Of a DNA stretch of 64,000 nt, positions 23,726 through 32,308 are shown piece by piece. Made by a program: the position numbers and the translations under genes. Each line of letters begins with the position of its first letter. Position 1 is the stretch's first letter. The notes below the pieces were generated by a model. The model was not told the origin of the DNA, ran no database searches, and worked only from the letters and a program-made list of their open reading frames with translations. Source of the DNA: an uncultured Lachnospiraceae bacterium (GTDB taxonomy: Bacteria > Bacillota > Clostridia > Lachnospirales > Lachnospiraceae); the NCBI GenBank assembly GCA_910584205.1, contig CAJUAA010000013.1, forward strand, positions 1 to 64,000. The letters run 5' to 3'.

Positions 23726-24429
23726 TCGGTTCCCTCCCTGTCCATCCTGATCCGGCTCTGAACAGCCGTTAAAACAAGCGTAATCAAAAGCATGGCCGGA
23801 ATCAGAAATTGTTCCGGTCCAAATAAAACCAGGCACAGCAGCGAACACAAAAAGCCTGTCAGCGCCGGAATATGGTTTCCTCCGGTAAGCCACTGCTCCG
23901 TAAAAGAAGCTATAAAAAGCGCCGTCATGGAGAATTCAATTCCCTCTGTGGAAAAGGGCAGCACACTCCCCAGAAGACTCCCGATTACGCTTCCCGTAAC
24001 CCAGTAGCACTGGTTAAAGAAAGAAACAAAAAAACGGTACCGACTGCCGGATGCTTCATCAGGGACCTGTCCGTCACAGAGGAGGGAATAGGTCTCATCC
24101 GTCAGGGAAAAGATCAGATACGGCTTGTATTTCCCTGTGTCCTTATAGCGTTCAATCATGGAAATGCTGTAAAAAAGATGACGCGCATTTACCATAATCG
24201 TTGTGAAGATCGCTGTGACAACCGAAGCGCCTCCGGCGATCAGGCCCACACCCACATACTGCATGGAGCCTGCATAAATAAAACTGCTCATGGCAAATGC
24301 CCAGAGTAATCCGTACCCTGCATTCCGAAGCAGGATCCCGAATCCGGTTCCAAGGATGATATATCCGGCCAGTACCGGAAGCGATTTATAAAATGCCTGT
24401 TTTATCACAAAAGCGCTTTGATTCTTCAC
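23722..24429 (-). CDS. azlC: AzlC-family branched-chain amino acid permease subunit
   Basis: The protein is 235 aa from a GTG behind cgggga. Family features include LPVLAGYIILGTGFGILLR, SSFIYAGSMQYVGVGLI, MVNARHLFYSISMIERYK and SLTDETYSLLC, with further hydrophobic segments to the C-terminus. With AzlD it forms an exporter of valine, leucine or isoleucine analogues. The stop overlaps azlD by four bases. A sigma-A promoter lies just upstream. Confidence 0.9.
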   Translation of the reverse strand: MKNQSAFVIKQAFYKSLPVLAGYIILGTGFGILLRNAGYGLLWAFAMSSFIYAGSMQYVGVGLIAGGASVVTAIFTTIMVNARHLFYSISMIERYKDTGKYKPYLIFSLTDETYSLLCDGQVPDEASGSRYRFFVSFFNQCYWVTGSVIGSLLGSVLPFSTEGIEFSMTALFIASFTEQWLTGGNHIPALTGFLCSLLCLVLFGPEQFLIPAMLLITLVLTAVQSRIRMDREGTE

Positions 24430-24461
24430 GCTGATTCCCCGCTTTCTTTGGTTTCCATACC

Positions 24462-24490
24462 ATTATAGCTTTTTCGATCCAAAACGACAA
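24462..24490 (-). promoter_or_regulatory. Predicted azlCD promoter
   Basis: On the minus strand TTGTCG (complement of 24485-24490) and TATAAT (complement of 24462-24467) are spaced by 17 bases. It is arranged back to back with the promoter for the SagB-like gene. Confidence 0.65.
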
Positions 24491-24497
24491 CTGTTAC

Positions 24498-24526
24498 TTT
24501 TCACATGTCCGAAGCCATGCTATAAT
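24498..24526 (+). promoter_or_regulatory. Predicted promoter of the SagB-like gene
   Basis: TTTTCA (24498-24503) and TATAAT (24521-24526) are separated by 17 bases, leaving a leader of roughly 95 nt before the ribosome site at 24616. The -10 is perfect and the -35 weak. Confidence 0.55.
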
Positions 24527-24626
24527 TGTCCAGACAGATCATCGAAACCTGCAGCCTGTCTGAAAACATACAGGAAACTCAATGTAAAATCCATATAAAC
24601 ACCAGGAAAGAAAAGGAGGAAATTCC

Positions 24627-25412
24627 ATGAACGACAAAACCAGATACGAGATTATGAAAAACCGGGAGCTTTTGAAAGGATATCATGCAGCGGACGCCGG
24701 TGCGGAAGAGACCGATCAGCAGCAGAAGCTGCCTTCCATTCCCTGCCTTCAGGAAAAAAGGGGAACCGACACCATTCCGCTCCCCACGGACTACGCGTCT
24801 CTGTCTTTTTCCGGAAACATCTTGAAGCTGATCAGCGGGCGGGAAAGCAGGAGGACCTATGCCGACGCCCCTCTGTCTCTCCTGGAGCTGTCCTTCCTTC
24901 TGTGGAGCACCCAGGGAGTCCGCCGTTTTGCCGGACACAAAAACCCGGTCACCTTCCGGAATGTCCCATCGGCCGGTTCCCGCCACAGCTTTGAGACCTT
25001 CCTGTTCGTCCATCAGGTGGACGGATTGAAAAAGGGCATCTATCACTATCTTCCGCAGGAACACGAACTGGAGTTCTGGAATAACCGCTCTGATTTTGAC
25101 GAAGAACTGAAGGACGCCCTCTGCGGACAGCAGTTTGCCGCCTCCGCCCCGGTTCTCTTTGTATGGGCCTCCATCCCCTACCGGATGGAATGGCGCTATG
25201 GACAAAAAGCTGCCAAATACCTTCTGATCGACGCCGGGCATGTGTGCGAAAACCTGTATCTGGCCTGCGAATCCATCGGCTGCGGCACCTGCGCCGTCGG
25301 CGCCTACGATCAGGACCGGATGGACGATCTTCTGGGATTTCCGCCCGGCCCCTCCGCGGACAGGAACTATATCTGCACGGTCTATGCCGCTCCGGTGGGG
25401 AGAAAAGCCTGA
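24627..25412 (+). CDS. SagB/ThcOx-type nitroreductase-fold oxidoreductase
   Basis: The protein is 261 aa, starting behind aaaggaggaaattcc. RESRRTYADAPLSLLELSFLLWSTQG (about 73-98) and PSAGSRHSFETFLFV match the FMN-binding SagB/ThcOx subfamily of nitroreductase-like proteins. The C-terminal GHVCENLYLACESIGCGTCAVGAYD is the usual FMN loop. Stand-alone members of this subfamily are widespread in Clostridia with unknown substrates. There is no YcaO cyclodehydratase or precursor peptide nearby, so azoline oxidation in a RiPP pathway is unlikely. Confidence 0.85.
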   Translation: MNDKTRYEIMKNRELLKGYHAADAGAEETDQQQKLPSIPCLQEKRGTDTIPLPTDYASLSFSGNILKLISGRESRRTYADAPLSLLELSFLLWSTQGVRRFAGHKNPVTFRNVPSAGSRHSFETFLFVHQVDGLKKGIYHYLPQEHELEFWNNRSDFDEELKDALCGQQFAASAPVLFVWASIPYRMEWRYGQKAAKYLLIDAGHVCENLYLACESIGCGTCAVGAYDQDRMDDLLGFPPGPSADRNYICTVYAAPVGRKA

Positions 25413-25416
25413 CAGC

Positions 25417-25644
25417 TTATGCGCAGTCCTGTTCCAGCACCACTTGAATAAACTTCCTCATCAGAGGAATATACGTAAGCACAAAAACCGCGGAAGCCGC
25501 AACGGAAGCCGCTTTCCTGCCTTTGGCAGGAATCTGCATGCCCGCCAGAAGCCCCATGGAAAACAGACAGAATTTCAGTAAAGTCATATCCTTCCAGCTG
25601 CTTTTCTGCAGATACCGGTCCGCGTACATAAATAGTTTTTTCAT
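25417..25644 (-). CDS. Small two-helix clostridial membrane protein
   Basis: The ATG at 25644, preceded nine bases earlier by aaaggagg, gives 75 aa. DRYLQKSSWKDMTLLKFCLF, with the following SMGLLAGMQIPAKGRKA and VLTYIPLMRKFIQVV, is a conserved clostridial small protein. Databases often label it a phosphate ABC permease, a label the sequence does not support. Function is unknown. It ends five bases from the convergent SagB-like gene. Confidence 0.72.
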   Translation of the reverse strand: MKKLFMYADRYLQKSSWKDMTLLKFCLFSMGLLAGMQIPAKGRKAASVAASAVFVLTYIPLMRKFIQVVLEQDCA

Positions 25645-25661
25645 TCGTGTCAACCTCCTTT

Positions 25662-26219
25662 TCATTGGTTTGATGAGTGGACAGTTCCTCTTCGTTCATA
25701 TATAAGGTCCGTGATCCCGTTATAGCTCTGGGTCTTAACCAGCTTCAGCGGGATCCGGCTTCCGTTCTCTCCAAACAGGCGAATCCCGTTTCCCAGCAGT
25801 ATGGGAATCACAGAAATGTAATAGACATCTATCAGATCTTCCTTCCAAAGCTGTTGTACCAGATCAGCGCCGCCGCAGATCCAGATCGCCTTTCCTTCTT
25901 TTTCTCTCAGAGACCGTATGAGCCTGCAGGGATCTTCCGCCGAAAACCGTATATTTTCTGCGGAAGCGGGAACTTCTCTGCGGGTGATCACACAGCTGGT
26001 CAGATCGCGGTAAACCCATTCATCCGGCGACAGCTCCGTCACGATCTGATCATACGTATTTCTGCCCATGACCACCGTATCCACATGAACGATAAATTCT
26101 GAATACGTATCCCGCATCTCACTGTCGTCCCCATGGCCGCCCAGCCAGTCAACGCCGCCTTCCCGGTCCGCGATATAACCATCCAGACTCATGGCGATAA
26201 ACAAGATCACTTTCCTCAT
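25662..26219 (-). CDS. Dihydrofolate reductase-family (RibD C-terminal-like) protein
   Basis: The protein is 185 aa. MRKVILFIAMSLDGYIADREGGVDWL is the standard opening of the YyaP/YwjB type of DHFR-like proteins. VVMGRNTYDQI, LTSCVITRREV and IWICGGADLVQQLW follow, then IPILLGNGIRLFGE. Members bind NADPH; physiological substrates are mostly unknown. The start overlaps the stop of the upstream GNAT gene by four bases, so they are coupled. Confidence 0.88.
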   Translation of the reverse strand: MRKVILFIAMSLDGYIADREGGVDWLGGHGDDSEMRDTYSEFIVHVDTVVMGRNTYDQIVTELSPDEWVYRDLTSCVITRREVPASAENIRFSAEDPCRLIRSLREKEGKAIWICGGADLVQQLWKEDLIDVYYISVIPILLGNGIRLFGENGSRIPLKLVKTQSYNGITDLIYERRGTVHSSNQ

Positions 26220-26680
26220 CTGCAGTTCTCCTTTTCCATCACATAATTCCCAAGCGCGACTCCTCCCCTGACTGCAGTCTGCTCCCGTAAAAGCCGGTAT
26301 CCCCTGGCCAGGAAAAACGGCTTTGCAGTGATGGACGCATGGGTAAGAATACGCTCCGCCTTTGCCGCGCCTTCCAGACGGTCGCAGATCGTTGTGGCGA
26401 CACCCTGTCTCTGATGGTCCTTATGGACGTACAGCCGGTCCAGATATCCTGCCTTGTCCATATCTCCAAAACCGACAATCTTGTCGTTTATAAAAGCAAC
26501 CACTGTATCATGCGTGAGGAAAGACCGGTTCCATGCATCCAGGTCCACGCTGCCTGCGGCCCAGGCCAAAAGCTGTTCTTCTGTATAATCTCCTGCATTG
26601 ACTGTATGAACCGTCTCATAAAACAAGTCTGCCAGAACCTGGCAGTCTGCCGGCCGGTAGCTTCTGAGCTTCCAATTCAT
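26216..26680 (-). CDS. GNAT-family N-acetyltransferase
   Basis: The protein is 154 aa, starting behind ggaggttcagatag. The acetyl-CoA pyrophosphate-binding loop reads HQRQGVATTICDRLE near 93-107. LDRLYVHKDH is the preceding strand, and KPFFLARGYRLLREQ the typical C-terminal block. Similar proteins in Firmicutes (YafP/ElaA-like) have unknown acceptors. It is translationally coupled to the DHFR-like protein downstream. Confidence 0.9.
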   Translation of the reverse strand: MNWKLRSYRPADCQVLADLFYETVHTVNAGDYTEEQLLAWAAGSVDLDAWNRSFLTHDTVVAFINDKIVGFGDMDKAGYLDRLYVHKDHQRQGVATTICDRLEGAAKAERILTHASITAKPFFLARGYRLLREQTAVRGGVALGNYVMEKENCR

Positions 26681-26737
26681 CTATCTGAACCTCCGGTAAA
26701 AAGTCCATACCGAGACGCCGCGCAGCCAATACCCTGT

Positions 26738-27736
26738 TTACATTTTTTCATCCGGCATTTCCCCCGTCAAAACCGGCTCCTCCGAAAGGATCCGAACCGC
26801 AATCTCCCTTGCCGCCGCGCTGGACACATCCCTGTCTTCTTTCTGCCCCAGATAGACGCAGAAATACACCTCCTTTTCCTCATATTCCGCAAACCCGGTA
26901 AACCAGGCGTTCACGACGATTCCCTGAGCCATGCCCATCCCGGTCTTTCCGTAGATCAGCGGCGCTGTCTGCTCCTGACCCTCCAACAGCATGACCTTCT
27001 TTAATTCCCTTCTGGTTTCCTCCGAACAGACAGAATCCTCCCCGAAGATGCGTTCCATCACTTCTGTCTGCTCTCTCGGTGAAATCAGCAGAGACGATTC
27101 GAGCCAGAATCCGGTCAGCGCACGATTGTTGTTATTCGTATTCAACCGCCCCTCCCAGTCGGAGATATCGCAGTTTCCATAGGAAAGTTCCTCCAGAACC
27201 TCCTGCATCCGCTCCTGTCCAATCTCATCAATCACTTCCCGAAAATACCAGACGCAGGAGGCCCGGAACGCATCCGGAAAGTCAATATCCCGGTTCCACT
27301 GCTCATTCCAGAAAATCTCTCCGCTCCACGTACGGGTGGACTGTTCCGGATGAAACAGACCGTCTTCCAGCGCAGCCAGAGACGAGACGATCTTAAAAGT
27401 AGAACACGGAGAACGTCTGATCCGGGCAAGCTCTTCATTGTAAATCAGATACCGGCCAGCAGCAGCATCATACACCACCGCCGCCCCGTTCAAACCGTCA
27501 AAATATCCGGACCAGTCCATACTGATAACTTCCGGATCCTGCACCTCACTGCCGGACGGCATCTCTTCCTCTCTCTCCGGCGGCAGCAAAATCTCTTCTC
27601 TTTCTTCCGCTTCTATCTCTTCATTGACCGGCTCCTTCTCTTCTGCAGCAGGCGTCTGACTGCGTGAACAGCCAATAAGCGCTGCTGCGCCAAAAACAAG
27701 CAGGCCGATCCGAATCCTGTATGTCCATTTTTTCAT
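26738..27736 (-). CDS. Class D beta-lactamase-like lipoprotein (serine penicillin-recognising)
   Basis: The protein is 332 aa. A lipobox (ALIGC, C23) and a Glu-rich spacer to about residue 65 predict membrane anchoring. Catalytic motifs of class D enzymes are complete: S112-T-F-K115, S160-C-V, Y186-G-N, W211-L-E and K264-T-G. NAWFTGFAEYEEKEVYF follows as in the family. It could hydrolyse penicillins, as in Clostridioides difficile CDD enzymes, or be a BlaR1-type sensor domain. The lack of a peptidase domain and the intact motifs favour an enzyme. The class D lysine that is carboxylated is K115. Confidence 0.85.
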   Translation of the reverse strand: MKKWTYRIRIGLLVFGAAALIGCSRSQTPAAEEKEPVNEEIEAEEREEILLPPEREEEMPSGSEVQDPEVISMDWSGYFDGLNGAAVVYDAAAGRYLIYNEELARIRRSPCSTFKIVSSLAALEDGLFHPEQSTRTWSGEIFWNEQWNRDIDFPDAFRASCVWYFREVIDEIGQERMQEVLEELSYGNCDISDWEGRLNTNNNNRALTGFWLESSLLISPREQTEVMERIFGEDSVCSEETRRELKKVMLLEGQEQTAPLIYGKTGMGMAQGIVVNAWFTGFAEYEEKEVYFCVYLGQKEDRDVSSAAAREIAVRILSEEPVLTGEMPDEKM

Positions 27737-27812
27737 AATTAATCATTTTTCCTTTCACACTGGTACAGGCAGACACAGAAAATCCGTGTGCCCTGAATCG
27801 TTTATACCTCTG

Positions 27813-27841
27813 ATTATAAAATAGCCGCCTGCTGTTTTCAA
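27813..27841 (-). promoter_or_regulatory. Predicted beta-lactamase promoter
   Basis: On the minus strand TTGAAA (complement of 27836-27841) and a perfect TATAAT (complement of 27813-27818) are spaced by 17 bases. No BlaI-like inverted repeat overlaps it. Confidence 0.7.
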
Positions 27842-27867
27842 CGCACACTTATATTAAATTTTCTGAA

Positions 27868-27896
27868 TTGACGCTTATATCTTTTCAGGGTATACT
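27868..27896 (+). promoter_or_regulatory. Predicted promoter of the acetyltransferase
   Basis: TTGACG (27868-27873) and TATACT (27891-27896) are separated by 17 bases, divergent from the beta-lactamase promoter. The distance to the ATG at 27968 is 71 nt, with a caaaggag site. Confidence 0.7.
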
Positions 27897-27967
27897 GAAT
27901 TTCACCAGATACTTCGTTTTTACAAGTCTGCTATCCGAATTCAAAGAAATTTCAAAGGAGACAAACC

Positions 27968-28567
27968 ATGACCGAAAGAGAAAAAATGCCTGCCGGGCAG
28001 CTTTACGACTGCGGCGATCCAGAGCTTCTGGCTCAGTGGCATAAGGCAAAAGACCTGATCCGGAACTACAATCAGGCAGATTCCGCGGACGCGCAGACAA
28101 AAGACCGGATCCTCTCTGAACTTCTGGGAGGCAGAGGCAAAAACCTCTGGATCACCGCTCCGTTCTATGCTGACTATGGAAACAATATTTATTTTGGAAA
28201 TAACTGTGAAGTGAACATGAACTGTACGTTTCTGGACGACAACCGGATCGTCATCGGCGACAACGCGCTCATTGCCCCCAACGTACAGATCTATACCGCC
28301 TTTCATCCCACCAGCGCCGCAGAGCGCTTCGGACCGCCCCGGGAAGACGGTTCCTTTGCATTCTGCAAAACGCAGACCGCCCCGGTAATCATCGGAGACA
28401 ACGTATGGACCGGCGGCGGAGCTGTCCTGCTGCCCGGCGTCACCATCGGCAGCAACACCGTCATCGGCAGGCGTACTCTATCTCATAATCAATTCCCAGA
28501 AGGCTTGCCCGTAAAAGCACGAAAATATTCGTTGAGCAATGTTCTGTCCTCCTGCTGTTGTGATTGA
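27968..28567 (+). pseudogene. Maltose/galactoside O-acetyltransferase with truncated C-terminus
   Basis: The first 168 residues are typical of the left-handed beta-helix acetyltransferases (MAT/LacA): EREKMPAGQLYDCGDPEL, NCEVNMNCTFLDDNRIVIGD, IYTAFHP and GDNVWTGGGAVLLPGVTIG. After SNTVIG the expected AGSVVTKDIPD...NPCRVIR ending is replaced by unrelated RRTLSHNQFPEG and a stop. The break is near 28469-28475, where a minus-strand gene start with its own ribosome site abuts. The catalytic histidine region is present, but the final coil and lid are missing, so activity is doubtful. Confidence 0.65.
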
Positions 28568-28632
28568 CTTTATTTTAACATTCTTATATCGAAAAATTTC
28601 AATATGATGTGCAAAAACAACCCGGTCCGCTC

Positions 28633-29181
28633 TCATCTTCCGAACAATATCATGCTGAAATAAACGACCGTATCTCCTCCGTAATTCCAGCACAGCCCCA
28701 TCTCCTCCGCCAGCTGCATAATCACGATCCCGTGACTCTCCAGGGAGGACAGGCGTTCCTCCGGATGACGGCACGGCTCCTCCGGGCAGGCGCATTTCTC
28801 ACAGATGGCGCATCCGGTGGACAGCATATAAAAATCCCCCATTTTCCCGTTCAGTTCCGCCCGGATCTTCCTGCTGATCTCTTCATGACTGCTCTTTGCA
28901 CGCAGACAGACCTCCTTATCCCATGCATTCTCCACCTCAACTACTGTTGAAAAGAGGAAAAAGTTCCGGTACTGCCGGCATTTGTCGATATTTTCACAAA
29001 CATCCCCGCAGTAAGGCGGACACGCCCAGGAATGTCCGTAGCGCTCACAGTCCGTTTCGCATATATACCGTACCTTATCCGAAAAAGGGATCTGGCTTGT
29101 ATCCCCGAAACAGTACTCGCAGACTGGATAAGACAGTGCGATTGACTCTATGATCTCCTTTTTTTCCTGTTCTGTTTTCAT
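28633..29181 (-). CDS. DUF2284 predicted metal-binding protein
   Basis: I start at MKTEQEKKEI (ATG at 29181, gaaaggctg site), giving 182 aa. Cysteine clusters CEYCFGDTS, CETDCERYGHSWACPPYCGDVCENIDKC (shown in parts) and CAICEKCACPEEPCRHPEERLS define DUF2284. The family is common in anaerobes and is thought to bind metal or Fe-S; some members are associated with corrinoid methyltransferase clusters. No such genes are nearby. The conserved tail GLCWNYGG is present. Confidence 0.85.
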   Translation of the reverse strand: MKTEQEKKEIIESIALSYPVCEYCFGDTSQIPFSDKVRYICETDCERYGHSWACPPYCGDVCENIDKCRQYRNFFLFSTVVEVENAWDKEVCLRAKSSHEEISRKIRAELNGKMGDFYMLSTGCAICEKCACPEEPCRHPEERLSSLESHGIVIMQLAEEMGLCWNYGGDTVVYFSMILFGR

Positions 29182-29301
29182 ATTTTCAGCCTTTCTTTTT
29201 CCTGCCATATTTTTGGTTCTTGACCAGATTCAGTTCCGCCATAACCATACCTCATCTATTGTATTTGTCTTTCGATTCACAATCTGCGATTCCCATTATA
29301 T

Positions 29302-30981
29302 TTATACTGTCCTTATTTTCCTTATTAACAGTACAGGGCTTATTAAATTGCAATCACCTGAATTTCCCAACAGTTCTGCAGCAAACCATCTCGCAGCATT
29401 TGTGTTTCCTTCGCAGAAAATACGGCCTTCTTTACGTAATTCGCGCAGCAATATTTGAAGTTGACCGCGATTATGTCCTGGCAGGACCTGATAAAGTTCT
29501 TTTAACGGCGTTCCTTCTCTTCCATTATTACGTATGTGTTTCAAAAGCAATTCTTTATTTGTTTCCCGATCTAATCCGACCATTCGCGTATGAACACCAG
29601 ATTTTCCTATGGCACTATACAGACTACGGGCAAGAACATATTTACTGCGTCCTGTATGTTCCACAATCCCCAGATCTGTTAATCGTTTAAGCCGCGACCT
29701 CAGGTTCTCCGTCAAACCCATTTCATGATAAAGCGCATGGATCACCAGAAAATCACTGGTTGAGAGTATTTCCAGCTGCTCATTACCAATCTTGTTAATG
29801 ACTGAAAGCATATTTTTGTCTATAACCAGTCCGTTTAATGTAATACTGACAAAACTGTCGTCTGTACCGACAAAATCCGGCAGCTGTTTTGCTTCTTTAA
29901 TACTCAACTCATAGATAAGATTCATGCCCTGACCAGAGCGTTCCACCAGTCCGCAAAGGGCAAGGATCTCCGCAATACGACGATTACGCGGCACTTGTCT
30001 GTCAAGAATATTATCAAGAGAAATACCATTCGGAAACCCGCCCGGGCTTTCTACCACAAGCCGGTCCTGATACTGACGGATAAATACACTTCCGCCCATT
30101 TGATAATTTCGATGACTTACGGCGTTCAAGATTGCCTCTCTCACTACCCGCTCATTAAAAGTAGGAATATCATAAACAAAGAAGCCTTCCTGATAATGCT
30201 GTTTATTATTTCGCAGATTGATAAGTTCCCAGAGCCTGTCATAACAGGCGAAAAATCCAACCCGAAACTCTTCCCGTTGACTGGCTGGCCCCGACGCCTC
30301 TGACGAACGGTACTCAAATATAATTTCCGCCTGCGGCAAATATTTTCCAAGCGATTTCCGCTTTCCAAAAAGCGCAAGTGCAGCATAGGTGATTCCATCC
30401 TCGGTAACTGCTTCGCAGTCACGAAGGAGCTGTTCAACAGACAAACTCCCAAGCCTTTTATTACCGCTTTTTTCAATCCATCTGGTACGAAATGTTTCAA
30501 TCGCGTTTTCATCCAGATCACTCATATCTGCAGCAGCACAAACACTGCCGGAAAAGTCAAAGCCTGTCTCCTCATAAATCCTGCGCCGAATCTTTTCCGG
30601 CATCGGAATCAGGCTGTCTCCTTCGTACCACCACGCCACGCCATCAGCCTGCACAGGCAAACCAGCCGGACGACCTGCCACCTCAAAGACCAGAACACGT
30701 TTGCCTTCATAATCATAAATCTGAAAATCCACCATAACTTTCAGCTTGTCGATCAAGCCTCTGCGTGTACGCTCCGGCTGTTCAAAAGCGGCACTTCCCA
30801 CAACCTGGCGAGGACGCTTGTCAGTGATGCCAAATACCAGCCTGCCGCCGCCGCAATTTGCCAACACACAACAACATCGAACCGCTTCGTTTGCATCAAA
30901 CCGTTTTTTTGCTTCTTTGAACTGGAACTGCTCGCCTTCTTTTACTTCCAGCAATTCCTTTATTGTAATTGGATTATGCAA
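29302..30981 (-). CDS. AlbA_2/Schlafen-like DNA-binding and GHKL ATPase-domain regulator
   Basis: The protein is 559 aa. Residues 1-130 form an AlbA_2 domain (EGEQFQFKEAKKRF, CCVLANCGGGRLVFGITD). Residues about 270-390 form the HATPase_c_4 domain (FNERVVREAILNAVSHRNY, VVESPGGFPNGIS, CGLVERSGQGMNLIYE). Residues 420-530 hold two winged-helix-like blocks (SRLKRLTDLGIVEHTGRSKY). Such proteins are predicted transcription regulators or defence-associated ATPases in Clostridia. The DNA is visibly more AT-rich than its neighbours, which hints at horizontal transfer. No partner gene is recognisable. Confidence 0.8.
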   Translation of the reverse strand: MHNPITIKELLEVKEGEQFQFKEAKKRFDANEAVRCCCVLANCGGGRLVFGITDKRPRQVVGSAAFEQPERTRRGLIDKLKVMVDFQIYDYEGKRVLVFEVAGRPAGLPVQADGVAWWYEGDSLIPMPEKIRRRIYEETGFDFSGSVCAAADMSDLDENAIETFRTRWIEKSGNKRLGSLSVEQLLRDCEAVTEDGITYAALALFGKRKSLGKYLPQAEIIFEYRSSEASGPASQREEFRVGFFACYDRLWELINLRNNKQHYQEGFFVYDIPTFNERVVREAILNAVSHRNYQMGGSVFIRQYQDRLVVESPGGFPNGISLDNILDRQVPRNRRIAEILALCGLVERSGQGMNLIYELSIKEAKQLPDFVGTDDSFVSITLNGLVIDKNMLSVINKIGNEQLEILSTSDFLVIHALYHEMGLTENLRSRLKRLTDLGIVEHTGRSKYVLARSLYSAIGKSGVHTRMVGLDRETNKELLLKHIRNNGREGTPLKELYQVLPGHNRGQLQILLRELRKEGRIFCEGNTNAARWFAAELLGNSGDCNLISPVLLIRKIRTV

Positions 30982-31058
30982 TGAAGTTCCTCCTCCATAT
31001 ATTTACACCATATTGTCATAACATATCGTTACTTTTGCTTTCTCTGCCGGAACCCTCC

Positions 31059-32105
31059 TCACACAAACACATACGTTTTCAGACGCTCCATGGCCTCCAT
31101 CACCTGGCTGTGCGGCAGCGCAAGGTTCATGCGGATAGTAAAGGGCCTGTGAAACGGGCGGCCGTCCTGCCACGCAACACCCACATCCCATCCGGCTTTC
31201 AGAAGATCATCCAGCGTTCTCTCCCGTTCCCTGCACCAGAGGGCGCAGTCCAGATACAGCATATAGGTTCCCTGCGGCTTTGCAAACTCCACCTCCGGAA
31301 AATGCTCCCACATATACTCGCATGCGTCGTTCACATTCCGGCTCAGGACCTGGCACAGCTCGTCCACCCATTCATGGCCTTCCGGCCTGTATGCTCCGAT
31401 CAGGGCGTGCATGGACAGGACGTTCTGTGAATTGTAATGGCATAACGAAGACTGTTTTCTCAGTCGGTCTCTCAGATATTTGTTATAAACAATATGATAA
31501 GAACAGGTCAGGCCAGCCAGATTGAACGTCTTGGTCGGCGCGTAGACGGAGATCGTCCGGTTTCCGGCGTCCTCCGATACCGTCTGGGTCGGGATATGCC
31601 GGTGTCCGTTCAGCAGCAGGTCCGACCATATCTCATCCGAAATCACGATGCAGTCATTTTCCCTGTATACCTCCATCGCCTTCTCAAGTTCCCACTGCTC
31701 CCACACCCTCCCTGACGGATTGTGTGGAGAACAGAACACCGCCAGATGGATGGCGTATTCCTTCAGTTTCCGGTCCATGTCCTCATAATCCATGCGCCAG
31801 ATCCCGTCCTCATCCCGCACCAGATCGCTGAACACCAGATGGTAGCCATGATTCTGCAGCGCTTCGGTAAAACCGATATAGGCCGGCGCGTGCAGCAGGA
31901 TATGGCCGCCCGGGGAACAGAAGGCGCCCGCTGCCGACATCACGCAGCCCAGCACGCCGTTTTCATAACCGATCATCTCACTGGTAAGGCCGGTGACGTG
32001 ATTCCGTGTCTCCTGCCAGCGGATGATCGAAGCAAAATATTCTTCACTTTCCCGGAAATATCCAAACAACGGATGGCGGGCGCGGGCGATCAAAGCCTCC
32101 ACCAC
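31059..32105 (-). pseudogene. MalY/PatB-type aminotransferase lacking its N-terminus
   Basis: The body is a full PLP fold type I cystathionine beta-lyase/aminotransferase (CSPHNPSGRVWEQWEL, VISDEIWSDLLL, and the PLP lysine in YAPTKTFNLAGL). The family normally begins about 45 residues earlier and contains LPLWVADMDF. Here the frame reads ADQKFATVP and runs upstream into unrelated sequence with no ATG or ribosome site; the first start is an internal GTG. Loss of the N-terminal arm, part of the active-site wall in such dimers, probably inactivates it. The break is near 32130. Confidence 0.6.
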
Positions 32106-32256
32106 CGTGGGAACCGTGGCGAATTTCTGATCTGCTCCTTTGTCTGTCGCTGTACTGTTCAGTATAGCACAGACACCGGAAAAATGCGAGAAGGATCAGC
32201 CGCCGGAATGAAGCCTGGAATGAAGCCGCAAAAATAAGCCCGGCCATGAATCAACG

Positions 32257-32285
32257 AAAAAACAGCGGAGGGCAGCCCCCGCTGT
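32257..32285 (-). terminator. Terminator of the sugar operon
   Basis: On the minus strand a stem acagcgg/ccgctgt (32279-32285 with 32262-32268) is followed by a run of T (complement of 32257-32262). It lies 24 bases beyond the stop of the DUF4432 gene. Confidence 0.8.
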
Positions 32286-32308
32286 CTTGTCTTCTGTCTG
32301 TTTTTCTG

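Noticed and set aside
24627..25412. RiPP azole/azoline biosynthesis from the SagB-like gene
   Set aside because: No YcaO, E1-like or precursor peptide gene is adjacent; stand-alone SagB-like oxidoreductases are common.
26738..27736. Regulation of the class D beta-lactamase by the BlaI/M56 pair
   Set aside because: The aagcgtacaaagtgttatc operator is not present near its promoter, and the loci are 20 kb apart.
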